NCBI RefSeq assembly: GCF_002950945.1
Contig: NZ_CP012673.1
Location: forward strand, 11,360,501-11,424,500
Source: Sorangium cellulosum
GTDB lineage: Bacteria; Myxococcota_A; Polyangia; Polyangiales; Polyangiaceae
Direction of reading: 5' to 3'
Length of the DNA: 64,000 nucleotides
In this document: positions 27,823 to 36,354 of the stretch, piece after piece
How positions within the stretch are numbered: the stretch's first letter is position 1
Layout: every line of letters begins with the position of its first letter
Program-made: the position numbers and the translations under genes
Notes under the pieces: generated by a model
The model's database searches: none
Seen by the model: only the letters and a program-made list of their open reading frames with translations
What the model was told of the DNA's origin: nothing

Positions 27823-29160
27823 GAAGCATGAGATCCTCCTCCTGCCCTTCTTCTCCGGCTGGCGGAGGACCCTACGCAAAAAATCGCGGATGCGCGCATT
27901 GCCTCAATTGCCGGCGATCTTCTTCGCTTCCGCCCGGTGAGCGCCGTTCGGGCGCCTGGCGAGGTAGCGCCGCGCCGCGGCGGCGGCCTCGGCGCTGCGG
28001 CCGGCGCGCTGGAGCGCGATCGCCCGGAGGTAGTCCGCCTCGTCGGCGCGCGCATCGCCCGGGTGCGCGGCCGAGAACGCCTCGAGCTGCTCCGCGCTGC
28101 GGGCGTAATCGCCCCGCGCCAGCGACTGCATCGCCTCCGCGAACTTGTGGGTGGCGGGCGAGCTCGACGACGCCGTGCCAGGCGCGGCGCGTTTCCTCTC
28201 CACGGCCGCGGCGGGCGGCGCGCCCTGCCCCTGCGCGGCGGGGGCGGAGGGCTCCGCGCCCGGAGCCGGCGCCGCGCTCCCGCCCGGAGCCGGCGCCGCG
28301 CTCCCGCCCGGGGCCGGCACCGCGCTCCCGCCCGGAGCCGGCGGGAGGACCATTCCGGGAAGAGCAGCGGCCCCGGCGCCGCCCGTCGCCCGCCACGAGC
28401 CGCCCGACAGGATCGTGGCGACGATCCCGGCATGGCGGACCTCGACCGCGCCCTTTGACACGGACACGCCGCGGATGTGGCCCCGCTCCGCCTCGACCCG
28501 GAACACCGTCCCACGCACCTCGACCTCGGCGTCGGTCGTCCGCACGATGAAGCGCTCCCCCGCCGCGAGCCGGCGCACGGTCACGTCGAGCGCGCCGTCC
28601 GTGAGCGTCACGACGTCGAGCCCCGCGCGCATCTCGCGCTCGAAGCGCGCATCGACGGACGGCCGGAGGGTCGTCCCGCGATCAAGCGCAACGTGGGGGG
28701 GCAGCTGGAAGCGCAACGCGATGGCCGGCTGCTCCGCCGGGCGCAGGGCCTCGCCCGCGCCGGACCAGACGAGCGCCGCCGCCAGGGCCAGCGCGGCCCC
28801 CGCGAGCGCGAGGCGCGCGCCGCCCCACGGGGCGCGTGAGGGCGGCAGCTCGGTCGCGCGCCGCAGGAGCGCGAGGCGCGCGCGCTGGTGCTCGAGCGGC
28901 GTCGCGGGCTCGCGGGGCGCCCGCACGGCCTCACCGATCCGCTCGATGTCGCGCGCGAGCGCCGCGCACGAGGCGCACGCGGCGGCGTGGCGCTCCACCG
29001 CCGCGGCCTCCGGCGGCCCGATGCGGCCGCTGTGCAGCGCCTCCACGAGCGCGGCCTTCGGGCACTCCGGCGCCCTCATGGCGCCCCTCGCTCGAGCATG
29101 CGCCGCACCTCGGCGCGCGCCTCATGCAGGCGCCGCCACACCGTCCCGACGGGCGTCCCG
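27823..29160. repeat. Duplication unit B (sigma 3' end + FecR + 3' flank)
   Basis: Direct-repeat partner of 25985-27274, offset 1885 bases on the right side. It is the only unit that retains a full sigma gene at its 5' side, so it is the likely parent. Confidence 0.9.
27904..29079 (-). CDS. FecR-domain anti-sigma factor with zinc finger and TPR-like tail, copy B
   Basis: A 391-residue protein with the same plan as copy A: zinc finger VERHAAACASCAAL, membrane helix, FecR domain, linker, TPR-like end. The linker contains four PAPG(G/A) units (PAPGGSAVPAPGGSAAPAPG) against two in copy A. The ATG overlaps the stop of the intact ECF sigma gene by four bases, so this is the functional sigma/anti-sigma pair. 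Such proteins hold the sigma factor at the membrane until an outer signal arrives. No TonB-dependent receptor lies nearby, so this is not a classical iron-uptake FecIR system. Confidence 0.88.
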   Translation of the reverse strand: MRAPECPKAALVEALHSGRIGPPEAAAVERHAAACASCAALARDIERIGEAVRAPREPATPLEHQRARLALLRRATELPPSRAPWGGARLALAGAALALAAALVWSGAGEALRPAEQPAIALRFQLPPHVALDRGTTLRPSVDARFEREMRAGLDVVTLTDGALDVTVRRLAAGERFIVRTTDAEVEVRGTVFRVEAERGHIRGVSVSKGAVEVRHAGIVATILSGGSWRATGGAGAAALPGMVLPPAPGGSAVPAPGGSAAPAPGGSAAPAPGAEPSAPAAQGQGAPPAAAVERKRAAPGTASSSSPATHKFAEAMQSLARGDYARSAEQLEAFSAAHPGDARADEADYLRAIALQRAGRSAEAAAAARRYLARRPNGAHRAEAKKIAGN

Positions 29161-29642
29161 AGGACACGCGCGACCTCGACGCCCGACATCCCGTTCCACT
29201 CGACCATCACCAGGACGAGCCGCCGCTCGTCCGTGAGGCGCGCGATCGCGTCGCGGATCCTCGCCTCGTCCTCGGCGAGGCTCGCCTCGTCCTCGGGCGT
29301 CGAGAGCGGCGGCGTGGGCGTCTTGCCGAACGACTCGAGCAGGCTCCTGAGGCGCGCGAACGTGCGGCGGCGCCGCCGGAGGAGCTGGACCGCGATGCCG
29401 ATCAGGAACGGCCGCGCGGTCTCACGACCGTCGAACGAGGCCGCCGCCCGCGCGGCGGTGAGGAACGTCTCCTGGACCAGGTCGTCCACGTCGGCTTCGT
29501 TCGGCGCGGCGCGCAGCAGGAACTGCCTCACGTGCTCGTGATGGCGATCGAAGAGGCCCCCGAGGGGTCCTAGAGCGACAAACGGGTTGAACCCGTCTGA
29601 AACGAGCAGATTTTCGAACCGCCAAGGCGCCAAGGACGCCAA
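29076..29642 (-). CDS. ECF sigma factor (5' end lies in hairpin element)
   Basis: Region 2 is seen in LFDRHHEHVRQFLLRAAPNE and DVDDLVQETFLTAARAAASF. Region 4 is seen in RLTDERRLVLVMVEWNGMSG, the helix EVARVLGTPVGTVWRRLHEA and ARAEVRRML. The sigma-like sequence begins about residue 25. No ATG or GTG lies between it and the GCCAAG hairpin element, so the only in-frame starts (TTG 29642, TTG 29633, or a CTG) are inside the element. The true start is therefore uncertain. The element may have replaced the native 5' end and promoter, or may supply the start. The 3' end overlaps FecR copy B. Confidence 0.8.
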   Translation of the reverse strand: MASLAPWRFENLLVSDGFNPFVALGPLGGLFDRHHEHVRQFLLRAAPNEADVDDLVQETFLTAARAAASFDGRETARPFLIGIAVQLLRRRRRTFARLRSLLESFGKTPTPPLSTPEDEASLAEDEARIRDAIARLTDERRLVLVMVEWNGMSGVEVARVLGTPVGTVWRRLHEARAEVRRMLERGAP

Positions 29643-29722
29643 GAAGGAGAAGAAAATATCTTGGCGCCCTTGGCGCCTTGGCGGTTCATCTCTCGTTCCT
29701 CAACGTGATCGGTGTTCTAGGC
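29588..29722. repeat. GCCAAG-rich hairpin element, copy 2
   Basis: Near-perfect 25-base arms at 29619-29643 and 29660-29684 (one mismatch) flank a purine-rich 16-base loop. Flanks ttgaacccgtctgaaacgagcag and tcaacgtgatcggtgttctag match copy 1 at 13320-13457. Copy 2 has the longer, more perfect stem. It overlaps the 5' end of the sigma gene. Confidence 0.85.
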
Positions 29723-29799
29723 ACGCCTCCCCGGAGACGGCATGGACTGCGGCGCGGGCGCGAGAGACGGAGCCCCGCCGTCGCCGATGACGGGACGCG

Positions 29800-31245
29800 T
29801 CATACCGCCTTCGTGCGCGAAGGCCCGCGCCGCCCGGAGGTGGCCTCGCGCGGAGCTCCCGTGGCCCGGCGGCTCCGCGCCCGCCGCCGCGCGCCGAAGA
29901 TCGCGCCGCCGGCGGCGATCATGCAGCTCACGAGCACGCCGGGGTGCCCTGCGCCGGAGGCGCTCCAGGAACAGCCGCCTCCCGCGTCTGTCCCACCCGC
30001 GCCCGTCCCGCTCCCGCCCGTCTCGCTCCCGCCCGCGCTCGTCGCCGCGTTCGGGCTGGCGCCGTCGCCACACGGGCCCGTGCCGCCGAGAAAGCTCGCG
30101 GTCGCCGGCCAGAGCGCCGGGCACGTCGCGCCGGTCGCGCTGTCGCTGCCGCAGGCCGGCGGTGGACCGCAGAGGCGATCGAGCGTCATCAGCGGCGAGA
30201 ACGTCCTGCCCTCGTCCGTGGAGATACCCGCGGTGAAGCCGTCCACGGGCTCGTCGGCGCAGGCGAAGAGCCCCTGCGGGGTCCAGGTCAGGCAGCGGAC
30301 GCCGAGGCTCCCGACCTGGGTGAACTCGAGCGTCGCCGTCGGGGCGATCCACAGGCCATCCATGTCGCTGCCGACCGCGATCTTCGTCCCGTCGGGCGAC
30401 AGGGCGAGGCCGAGCAGGCTCACGGCCTGGAACACCTCCCGCCACGTGGCGCCCCCGTCGCGCGAGACCAGGAGGGCGTCCGCGCCGTCGCCGTCCCGCC
30501 GGACGTACACGACGTCCGGGTCGCCCGGGTCCACGGCGCCGATGTACGGCAGGTTGCGATCGTCGCTGCCCGGGATGTCGAAGTCCTCCCAGGTCCGGCC
30601 GCGGTCCAGGGATCGCTTCAAGATCCCCTGGAACGAAGGGCCGTTCCACCGGCCGCTCACGTAGAGACGCCGCGGATCGCTCGGCGCGCTGTCCAGGGTC
30701 ACGCCGAGGAAGGTGCTCGGGAGGTCGGCGCCGGCCTGGGCCCAGGTCCTCCCGTCGTCCTTCGACTCCCAGACCTGGCTCAGGATCTCGTCGCCGGAGA
30801 GGACGCTCGATCCGAGCAGGATCACGCTCCCTGGCTCGGCGCGGTCGATCGACAGGTCGACGATGTTGCGCTCGGCGATCCCGCCCGCCCCGGGCTCCCA
30901 CTGGCAACCGCGATCGTGCGTGGCGCTCAGCCCGTCGAAGAGCCCGGCGAGGACCGAGCCGTCGCCGGTGAGGACCATCATGGGGTCCTCGAAGCCGCTG
31001 TAGCCGATGGCCGCTTCGCAGATCCACGACCAGCGCTCGCCGCCGTCGCTCGTAGTGAGCACGCCGTAGGTCGCGCGGATCACGAGGTGATCCGGATCGG
31101 CGGGGTCGACGAGGAGCTGCCCGGCGGAGGGGTAACGGCCGTTGGCGTACGCGGACGTCGAGGCGGCCAGGCAGACGCACGCCGCGGCGGACCCGATCGT
31201 GATGGCGGTAGAGAGACGGCTGCGGTTCACCGAGAGGCGGGTCAT
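29800..31245 (-). CDS. Secreted BNR/sialidase-repeat beta-propeller protein with MYXO-CTERM-like tail
   Basis: A 481-residue exported protein. The leader (AITIGSAAACVCLAASTSAYA) is followed by BNR/VPS10-type Asp-box repeats: LTTSDGGERWSW, VWESKDDGRTWAQAG, KRSLDRGRTWEDF, LLVSRDGGATWREV, GISTDEGRTFSPL. After a Gly/Thr/Ser tether come a Cys, a hydrophobic stretch (PGVLVSCMIAAGGAIFGA) and an Arg cluster (RRRARSRR). This three-part end is typical of MYXO-CTERM surface sorting signals. A role in binding or cutting glycans is possible but no catalytic residues were identified. AGGAG precedes the ATG. Confidence 0.75.
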   Translation of the reverse strand: MTRLSVNRSRLSTAITIGSAAACVCLAASTSAYANGRYPSAGQLLVDPADPDHLVIRATYGVLTTSDGGERWSWICEAAIGYSGFEDPMMVLTGDGSVLAGLFDGLSATHDRGCQWEPGAGGIAERNIVDLSIDRAEPGSVILLGSSVLSGDEILSQVWESKDDGRTWAQAGADLPSTFLGVTLDSAPSDPRRLYVSGRWNGPSFQGILKRSLDRGRTWEDFDIPGSDDRNLPYIGAVDPGDPDVVYVRRDGDGADALLVSRDGGATWREVFQAVSLLGLALSPDGTKIAVGSDMDGLWIAPTATLEFTQVGSLGVRCLTWTPQGLFACADEPVDGFTAGISTDEGRTFSPLMTLDRLCGPPPACGSDSATGATCPALWPATASFLGGTGPCGDGASPNAATSAGGSETGGSGTGAGGTDAGGGCSWSASGAGHPGVLVSCMIAAGGAIFGARRRARSRRATGAPREATSGRRGPSRTKAV

Positions 31246-31650
31246 CCATATCTCCTGTACGTCGCCGCGCGCTGGGCGGAGGCCCGCGGTCCCGGAACCG
31301 TCGAGTTCCGCCCGCCTGAAGTTGAAATCCCTGGCGGGACTGTTCCGCGGGGGCGAACCGTCGCGATCCGTCGGATCCTCCGGGCTTTTGGGAGAGCGTG
31401 ACGACGGATCGCACCCCCTCGGACAGCATGGCCCCAACCCGGGCCCGACGGTCAAGCCCCGTGCCTTGGGAGCTCGCCGTGACCGAGCCGTCGCCTCTGC
31501 GCGTCGTGGATGCGTGCCGGAGCGCCCCGGAAGCCTCCGGCATCTTCTTCAGGCCACGCCGCTGTTCCTCGTCGGCGCGGGCGGCATGGCGGCGTCGCTG
31601 CCGCTCGGCGCGGTCTGCCCGATGGAACTGATGTCCTGAGCCGGTGGCGC
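31246..31650. other. Intergenic region without a recognisable gene
   Basis: About 400 bases upstream of the BNR protein. A 77-codon plus-strand frame (31398-31631) and longer minus frames have no ribosome site or motif. The promoter of the BNR gene is expected here. Confidence 0.45.
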
Positions 31651-33150
31651 TCAGGGCGCGCTCACGACGGCAATCTCGCCGGTCGTGTACAGCGCGGAGG
31701 TGTCCCAGGCGAGCCCTGGGGCGAGCGACACGTCGATGTCCACCGACGCGAACGTCCCCGTGAGGTCACCGCTCCAGCCGAGCAGAACGAGGGTGTCCCC
31801 GGCCTGGAACGACACCGACCCGTCAGCCGGCCGGACCTCCAGCGCCCCGTCGAGGTGGACGTCCCCGTCCACCTGGAGGAGCGGCGAGGCGCTCGAACCT
31901 GCGACCGTGACGCGGAGGGCGGCGCCCGGCCCCTGGGCGTAGCTGCCGGCGATGACGGTCGACGGGTGCACCTCTCCGACGGAGAGCTCGCCGGCCTGCG
32001 TGTTGTCGAGATCGCCCACGAAGCTGCCGGTCTCGAGGCGCCCGCCGGCGAACTCGAAGTCGCCCTCCGCGACCTCCATCGCACCCGCGATGAGGTCGCC
32101 GTCCGCGAGGCGCACCGAGGGCCCCAGGTAGGGATAGGGATAGCCGCCGACCGTCGGCGCGGTCCGGAGCAGGCCGCCGATGCTCACGAGGGCGCCCCTG
32201 TCGACCAGGAGCGATGGATACTGATTTCCTATAGCGAAGACGGTGACGTCGCCGCTGTTGAGCCACGATGCATAGACATCGTTCACCTTGACGAAGCCCC
32301 CGCCGAGCTCGGAGTGGATCTCGGTGTCTTCCGTCACGAGGGTCCCATAAGCCCCGACGGTGAGCGTGCCGTATCCACGGTTCGCCCCCACGCGCAGGAG
32401 CCCCTGGTTGGTCCACTTGCCGCCCCAGCCGCTCACGCTCGCGTGGCTGTTCATGAGGTCATCGCCGTCGATGCGTGCGCCCACCGTGAAGAGCTGGCCG
32501 CGGTGAATGTCCAGCAAGCCGCGGCTCGTCACGCCCAGCACGAACTCCCCCGTGCTCACCCACTTCGTCGCGGAGCCCTTGATGACGACCTCGCCCCCGC
32601 AGATCGTGCAGCCGTGGACTCCGCCGATGTAGACGTCATGTGAAAAGAGGCTCGCTCCTTGCTTGAGCTCGACGTAGCCTTGCCCAAGGTCGCCGATGTA
32701 GGTGTTCCCTCTGCTCGTCAGGGTGGCGTCGTACCCCTCGACGAACAGACGACCATAACCCAGCGTGCCTCTGACGCCCACCACGAGATCGTCGGTGATC
32801 ACCTCGGCGCCGCTCCGGACGACGACCCGACCTTCGGTATAGTTTCTGCCGAGCTCCATGGATCCATTGTTGATCCACGTCGAGCCATACCCCTCGACCA
32901 AGACGGTACCGAAATCGGCGCTCCCCCCGTTCACGGACGCGCCGGGGCTGATCAACGCCCCACCATCGGTCACCTCGACCGTCCCGGATCCCACGACGAG
33001 CCGGCTCAGCCCAAGGTCCCAAGGATCGGATGGATTCTGAGGCGACACCTCTCCCGCGATGGTCACGTCTGCATGGGCTGGCTCTGCCATGATCGCCGAC
33101 GCGGCGACGAGCAGCACCGAGAGAGCGCATCGAGCTTGGTAGTTCATCAT
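31651..33150 (-). CDS. Secreted beta-helix protein with T5SS/PEP-CTERM-associated repeats
   Basis: A 499-residue protein with signal peptide (ALSVLLVAASAIMAEPAHA). More than ten degenerate repeats follow, each with a strand-turn-strand of form G.G.L.V...G.L....: for example VVGSGTVEVTDGGALISPGA, FGTVLVEGYGSTWINNGSME, YGRLFVEGYDATLTSRGNTY and YGTLTVGAYGTLVTEDTEIH. These match the repeat common in autotransporter passengers. No beta-barrel translocator and no clear C-terminal sorting tail is present, so it is probably released or periplasmic. GGAGG precedes the ATG. It is less GC-rich than neighbours, which may hint at transfer. Confidence 0.75.
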   Translation of the reverse strand: MMNYQARCALSVLLVAASAIMAEPAHADVTIAGEVSPQNPSDPWDLGLSRLVVGSGTVEVTDGGALISPGASVNGGSADFGTVLVEGYGSTWINNGSMELGRNYTEGRVVVRSGAEVITDDLVVGVRGTLGYGRLFVEGYDATLTSRGNTYIGDLGQGYVELKQGASLFSHDVYIGGVHGCTICGGEVVIKGSATKWVSTGEFVLGVTSRGLLDIHRGQLFTVGARIDGDDLMNSHASVSGWGGKWTNQGLLRVGANRGYGTLTVGAYGTLVTEDTEIHSELGGGFVKVNDVYASWLNSGDVTVFAIGNQYPSLLVDRGALVSIGGLLRTAPTVGGYPYPYLGPSVRLADGDLIAGAMEVAEGDFEFAGGRLETGSFVGDLDNTQAGELSVGEVHPSTVIAGSYAQGPGAALRVTVAGSSASPLLQVDGDVHLDGALEVRPADGSVSFQAGDTLVLLGWSGDLTGTFASVDIDVSLAPGLAWDTSALYTTGEIAVVSAP

Positions 33151-33730
33151 TCTGGTACCTCCAAGAGAGAATTCAGTGCGCGTGAGAGCGCGCCATTGCC
33201 TGATGCCTCCGCAACACCGGAGCACCATACGAATGTGCTCTCCCCCAACGAAATGCATAGACCAATCGGATCACCATTGCAATGATTTTCGTCGAGTCAG
33301 CGCGACCTGGGCTCGCATGTGATCGGGCGGCAGGAATCGCGTCGCACACTCCCGCGGTCCCAGTGCCAGCGCCGCAGCGCATGCCCTGGATAACGCGCTG
33401 CGGCGCGACATCGGGGAACGCGGCGGACACCGCTTCTTCGGCCAGCGCGGCTCGATCGGAGTGTGGCCCGCGGGCTGCCGCATCGCAGGGGGACGCTGGT
33501 CTCCCAGCCAAGCGTATACGGCAGCGTACCTGTCGGTGGACGTGCACGCGGCCCAGGGTGGCGTGGTGGGCCATGAGGCCTGACGCCTTCGCGTGATGTC
33601 CACCCGCTCGGCGTCCTAGCTAGGAGATAGCGCAACGATCATGAAGATCATCGCCGCCTCAGCCGTCGACGGCGGCCGAGACGGCGCCTCTTGACGACGG
33701 TACGCGGCTGCGCAACGTCGCCGTCGTTCC
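33151..33730. other. Intergenic region upstream of the hydrogenase operon
   Basis: About 580 bases, less GC-rich near 33160-33300. It separates the repeat protein promoter from hypF. A possible 17-codon leader (ATG 33641 to TGA 33694, MKIIAASAVDGG...) follows a taggag block. Minus-strand frames at 33173-33635 show no domain. The hydrogenase operon promoter must lie here; no sigma54 box was found. Confidence 0.5.
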
Positions 33731-36088
33731 ATGGTTCACCGTCTCCTTCCACGAGGGCGCCGCGAACGGCGGGTGATCGCGATCCGCGGGCGTGTGCAGG
33801 GGGTCGGCTTCCGGCCGTTCGTGTACCGGCTGGCCACGCGCCTCGGGCTCGCCGGCTCCGTGGGCAACCGTCCGGGCAGCGTTATCATCGACGTGGAGGG
33901 GACGATCGCCGCGCTCGACGCGTTCATCGACGAAATGACGCGGGCTGCGCCGCCGCTCGCGCGGATCGAGGCGCTGGAGGTGACCCAGCGGCCGCCGCGC
34001 GGCGAGGGCAGCTTCAGGATCGAGCCGAGTGAAGACGCGCACGCGGCAGGCGGACTGCCCGTGGCGGCCGACGTCGCCACCTGCGACGACTGCCTGCGCG
34101 AGCTCGCCGACCCCGAGGACCGGCGGTACCAGTACCCGTTCATCGCCTGCGCCAGCTGCGGGCCGCGCCTGACCATCCTGGAGCGAACACCTTTCGATCG
34201 TGAGCGCACGACCATGGCGCGCTTCACGATGTGCCCGGCATGCCGAGCCGAGTACGAGGCTCCGCACGATCGCCGGTTCCACGCGCAGATCACCTCGTGT
34301 CCTGCTTGTGGGCCGCGCCTCTCCCTGCGCGACGCGGAGGGCCGGCTCACAGCCGCGGACGCGATCCCCGCGGCCGCGGCCGCCCTGCGGGCCGGGCGCC
34401 TCGTCGCGGTGAAGGGGCTCGGCGGCTACCACGTGGCCTGCGACGCAGGCCACCACGAGGCGGTCGTCGAGCTGCGCCGGCGCAAGCACCGCGACGCGCA
34501 GCCGCTCGCGCTCATGGTACGCGACCTCGACGCGGCTGCGGCGCTGGCCGAGCTCACGCCGGAGGAGCGGGCGCTGCTGCGGTCGCCTCGCCGGCCGATC
34601 GTGCTCGCGCGGGCCCGGGAGGGCGCAGGCATCTCGCCCGCCGTCGCGCCCGGCGTCCGCGCCCTCGGTTTGATGCTGCCGTACACGCCGCTCCACGTGA
34701 TGCTGCTCGACGCGACGGGGGGGCCGCTCGTCATGACCAGCGGCAACCGTTCGAGCGAGCCGATCGCGCGCGATGACGCCGAGGCGCTCGCGAGGCTGGG
34801 CGGCGTGGCCGATCTCTTCCTCGGGCACGACCGGCCGATCCGGACGCGCTGCGACGACTCCGTGGCCCGCGTCGTCGCAGGCGTGCCGGTCGTGACGCGG
34901 CGCTCTCGCGGGTTCGCGCCCGAGCCGCTGCCGTTGCCGGTGCCCTGCGTCGAGCCGACGCTCGCGCTCGGCGGGCAGCTCAAGGTGACCTTGGCGCTCG
35001 GCTGCGGCGGCGAGGCCTTCCTCAGCCCGCACGTCGGCGACCTCGACGACGTCGCGACCTACCACGCGTACCGCGACGCCATCGCCCAGATCGAGGCCCT
35101 GCTCGGCGTCAGCCCGACGGTGCTGGTACGCGACGCGCATCCGGACTACGTCTCGACGCGGCTCGCGCAAGAGAGGGCGCGCGACGAGGGGATCGAGGTC
35201 GTCGTGGTCCAGCATCACCACGCGCACATGGCGAGCTGCATGGCCGAGCACGGCCTCGACGAGCCGGTCCTCGGCGTCACCTTCGACGGCACGGGGTTCG
35301 GCCTCGACGGCACCGTGTGGGGGGGTGAGTTCCTGGCGGGCGATCTCCGATCGTTCCGGCGGGCCGCGCACCTGCGTCCGGTCCCCATGCCAGGCTCCGA
35401 TCGGGCTGTGCGCGAGCCGTGGCGGATGGCGCTGTCGCACCTCCACGATGCCGGCGCGGCGGACGCGGCGGAGCGCCTGGTCGGCGGCGTACCCGGAAGC
35501 TCGCTGCGGCTGGTCCGGCAGATGCTCGATCGGCGCGTGCAGGCGCCGCTCACGTCGAGCATGGGGCGGCTCTTCGACGCGATCGCCGCGCTGTGCGGCG
35601 TCCGGCACGCGACGACCTACGAGGGACAGGCCGCGGTCGAGCTCGAGGCGCTCGCCGACGGGCTGGCCCCTCGCGGGTACCCGTTCCGGCTCGAGGACGG
35701 CGACCCCGTCGTGATCGACACCCGGCCGCTCATCCGCGCGATCGTCCACGATGTCGCGGGCGGCGTCGATCCGGCCGCCGTCGCGCGCCGCTTTCACACC
35801 ACGGTCGTCGATCTGATCGAGGCGGCCTGCGTGCGGCTCCGCGAGCGGACTGGAGTGGATGCGGTCGTCCTCAGCGGCGGGGTCTTCGGGAATGTCCTGG
35901 TATCGGAATCGGCCGTGTTGCGGCTCACCGCCGCGAGGTTCCGCGTGTATTGTAACCGGTTCGTGCCCTGCAACGATGGCGGGCTCAGCCTCGGCCAGCT
36001 CGCGGTCGCGGCCGCGCGCCGGCAGGCGGAGCAACAAAGAAAAATAACCATGTGCCTCAACGCCCCCGGCCGCGTAGTAGAGGAATAA
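33731..36088 (+). CDS. hypF: [NiFe]-hydrogenase maturation carbamoyltransferase HypF
   Basis: A 785-residue protein that makes the CN ligands of the active-site Fe from carbamoyl phosphate with HypE. In order: acylphosphatase domain (GRVQGVGFRPFVYRLATRLG), two zinc fingers (CDDCLRELADPEDRRYQYPF...CASCGPR and CPACRAEYEAPHDRRF...CPACGPR), a YrdC-like domain (RLVAVKGLGGYHVACDA) and a Kae1-like carbamoyltransferase (VVVQHHHAHMASCMAEHG, FDGTGFGLDGTVWGGE, VLSGGVFGNVLV). The last 12 codons, MCLNAPGRVVEE, are a partial copy of the HypC start produced by a 41-bp tandem duplication. First gene of the hydrogenase operon; ends two bases before hypC. Confidence 0.95.
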   Translation: MVHRLLPRGRRERRVIAIRGRVQGVGFRPFVYRLATRLGLAGSVGNRPGSVIIDVEGTIAALDAFIDEMTRAAPPLARIEALEVTQRPPRGEGSFRIEPSEDAHAAGGLPVAADVATCDDCLRELADPEDRRYQYPFIACASCGPRLTILERTPFDRERTTMARFTMCPACRAEYEAPHDRRFHAQITSCPACGPRLSLRDAEGRLTAADAIPAAAAALRAGRLVAVKGLGGYHVACDAGHHEAVVELRRRKHRDAQPLALMVRDLDAAAALAELTPEERALLRSPRRPIVLARAREGAGISPAVAPGVRALGLMLPYTPLHVMLLDATGGPLVMTSGNRSSEPIARDDAEALARLGGVADLFLGHDRPIRTRCDDSVARVVAGVPVVTRRSRGFAPEPLPLPVPCVEPTLALGGQLKVTLALGCGGEAFLSPHVGDLDDVATYHAYRDAIAQIEALLGVSPTVLVRDAHPDYVSTRLAQERARDEGIEVVVVQHHHAHMASCMAEHGLDEPVLGVTFDGTGFGLDGTVWGGEFLAGDLRSFRRAAHLRPVPMPGSDRAVREPWRMALSHLHDAGAADAAERLVGGVPGSSLRLVRQMLDRRVQAPLTSSMGRLFDAIAALCGVRHATTYEGQAAVELEALADGLAPRGYPFRLEDGDPVVIDTRPLIRAIVHDVAGGVDPAAVARRFHTTVVDLIEAACVRLRERTGVDAVVLSGGVFGNVLVSESAVLRLTAARFRVYCNRFVPCNDGGLSLGQLAVAAARRQAEQQRKITMCLNAPGRVVEE

Positions 36089-36124
36089 CCATGTGCCTCA
36101 GCGTCCCCGGGCGCGTGGTCGACA
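36043..36124. repeat. 41-bp tandem duplication at the hypF/hypC junction
   Basis: Unit 1 (36043-36083) and unit 2 (36084-36124) both begin aataaccatgtgcctca and run through the first codons of HypC. Unit 1 is read in the HypF frame and closes it with an extra MCLNAPGRVVEE; unit 2 starts real HypC. Confidence 0.9.
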
Positions 36125-36354
36125 TCGTGCACGAGGAGGATCTCCTCTTCGGCAAGGTCGATTTCGGCGGTCTCCAGAAGCGCGTGTGCCTCGACTACGT
36201 ACGCGAGGTCCAGGTGGGTGAGTACGTCTTGGTCCACGTCGGATTCGCCCTGTGCCGCCTCGATGAGGCAGAGGCGGAGCGTATCTGGGCGCTGATCGAG
36301 GAGGATGGCCTGATGGGGGACGAGGGGGACGACGCCGGGAGCGAGCGGTCATGA
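36091..36354 (+). CDS. hypC: Hydrogenase maturation chaperone HypC
   Basis: An 87-residue OB-fold protein with the essential MCLSVPGRVV start (Cys2 binds the Fe(CN)2CO unit) and the family block KVDFGGLQKRVCLDYVREVQ and GEYVLVHVGFAL. It carries the Fe unit between the HypD/HypE complex and the large subunit. Its stop overlaps the hypD start by four bases. Normal length. Confidence 0.95.
   Translation: MCLSVPGRVVDIVHEEDLLFGKVDFGGLQKRVCLDYVREVQVGEYVLVHVGFALCRLDEAEAERIWALIEEDGLMGDEGDDAGSERS

Noticed and set aside
25985..29160. Composite transposon formed by the direct repeats
   Set aside because: No transposase, no terminal inverted repeats, and the repeats consist of ordinary host genes; simple tandem duplication explains it.
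29717..31543. Minus-strand frame of over 600 codons in the BNR region
   Set aside because: It is an out-of-frame reading of the BNR protein gene; the Asp-box repeats appear only in the other frame.
33173..33635. Overlapping minus-strand frames upstream of hypF as a gene
   Set aside because: No ribosome site, no domain, several competing frames; treated as intergenic.
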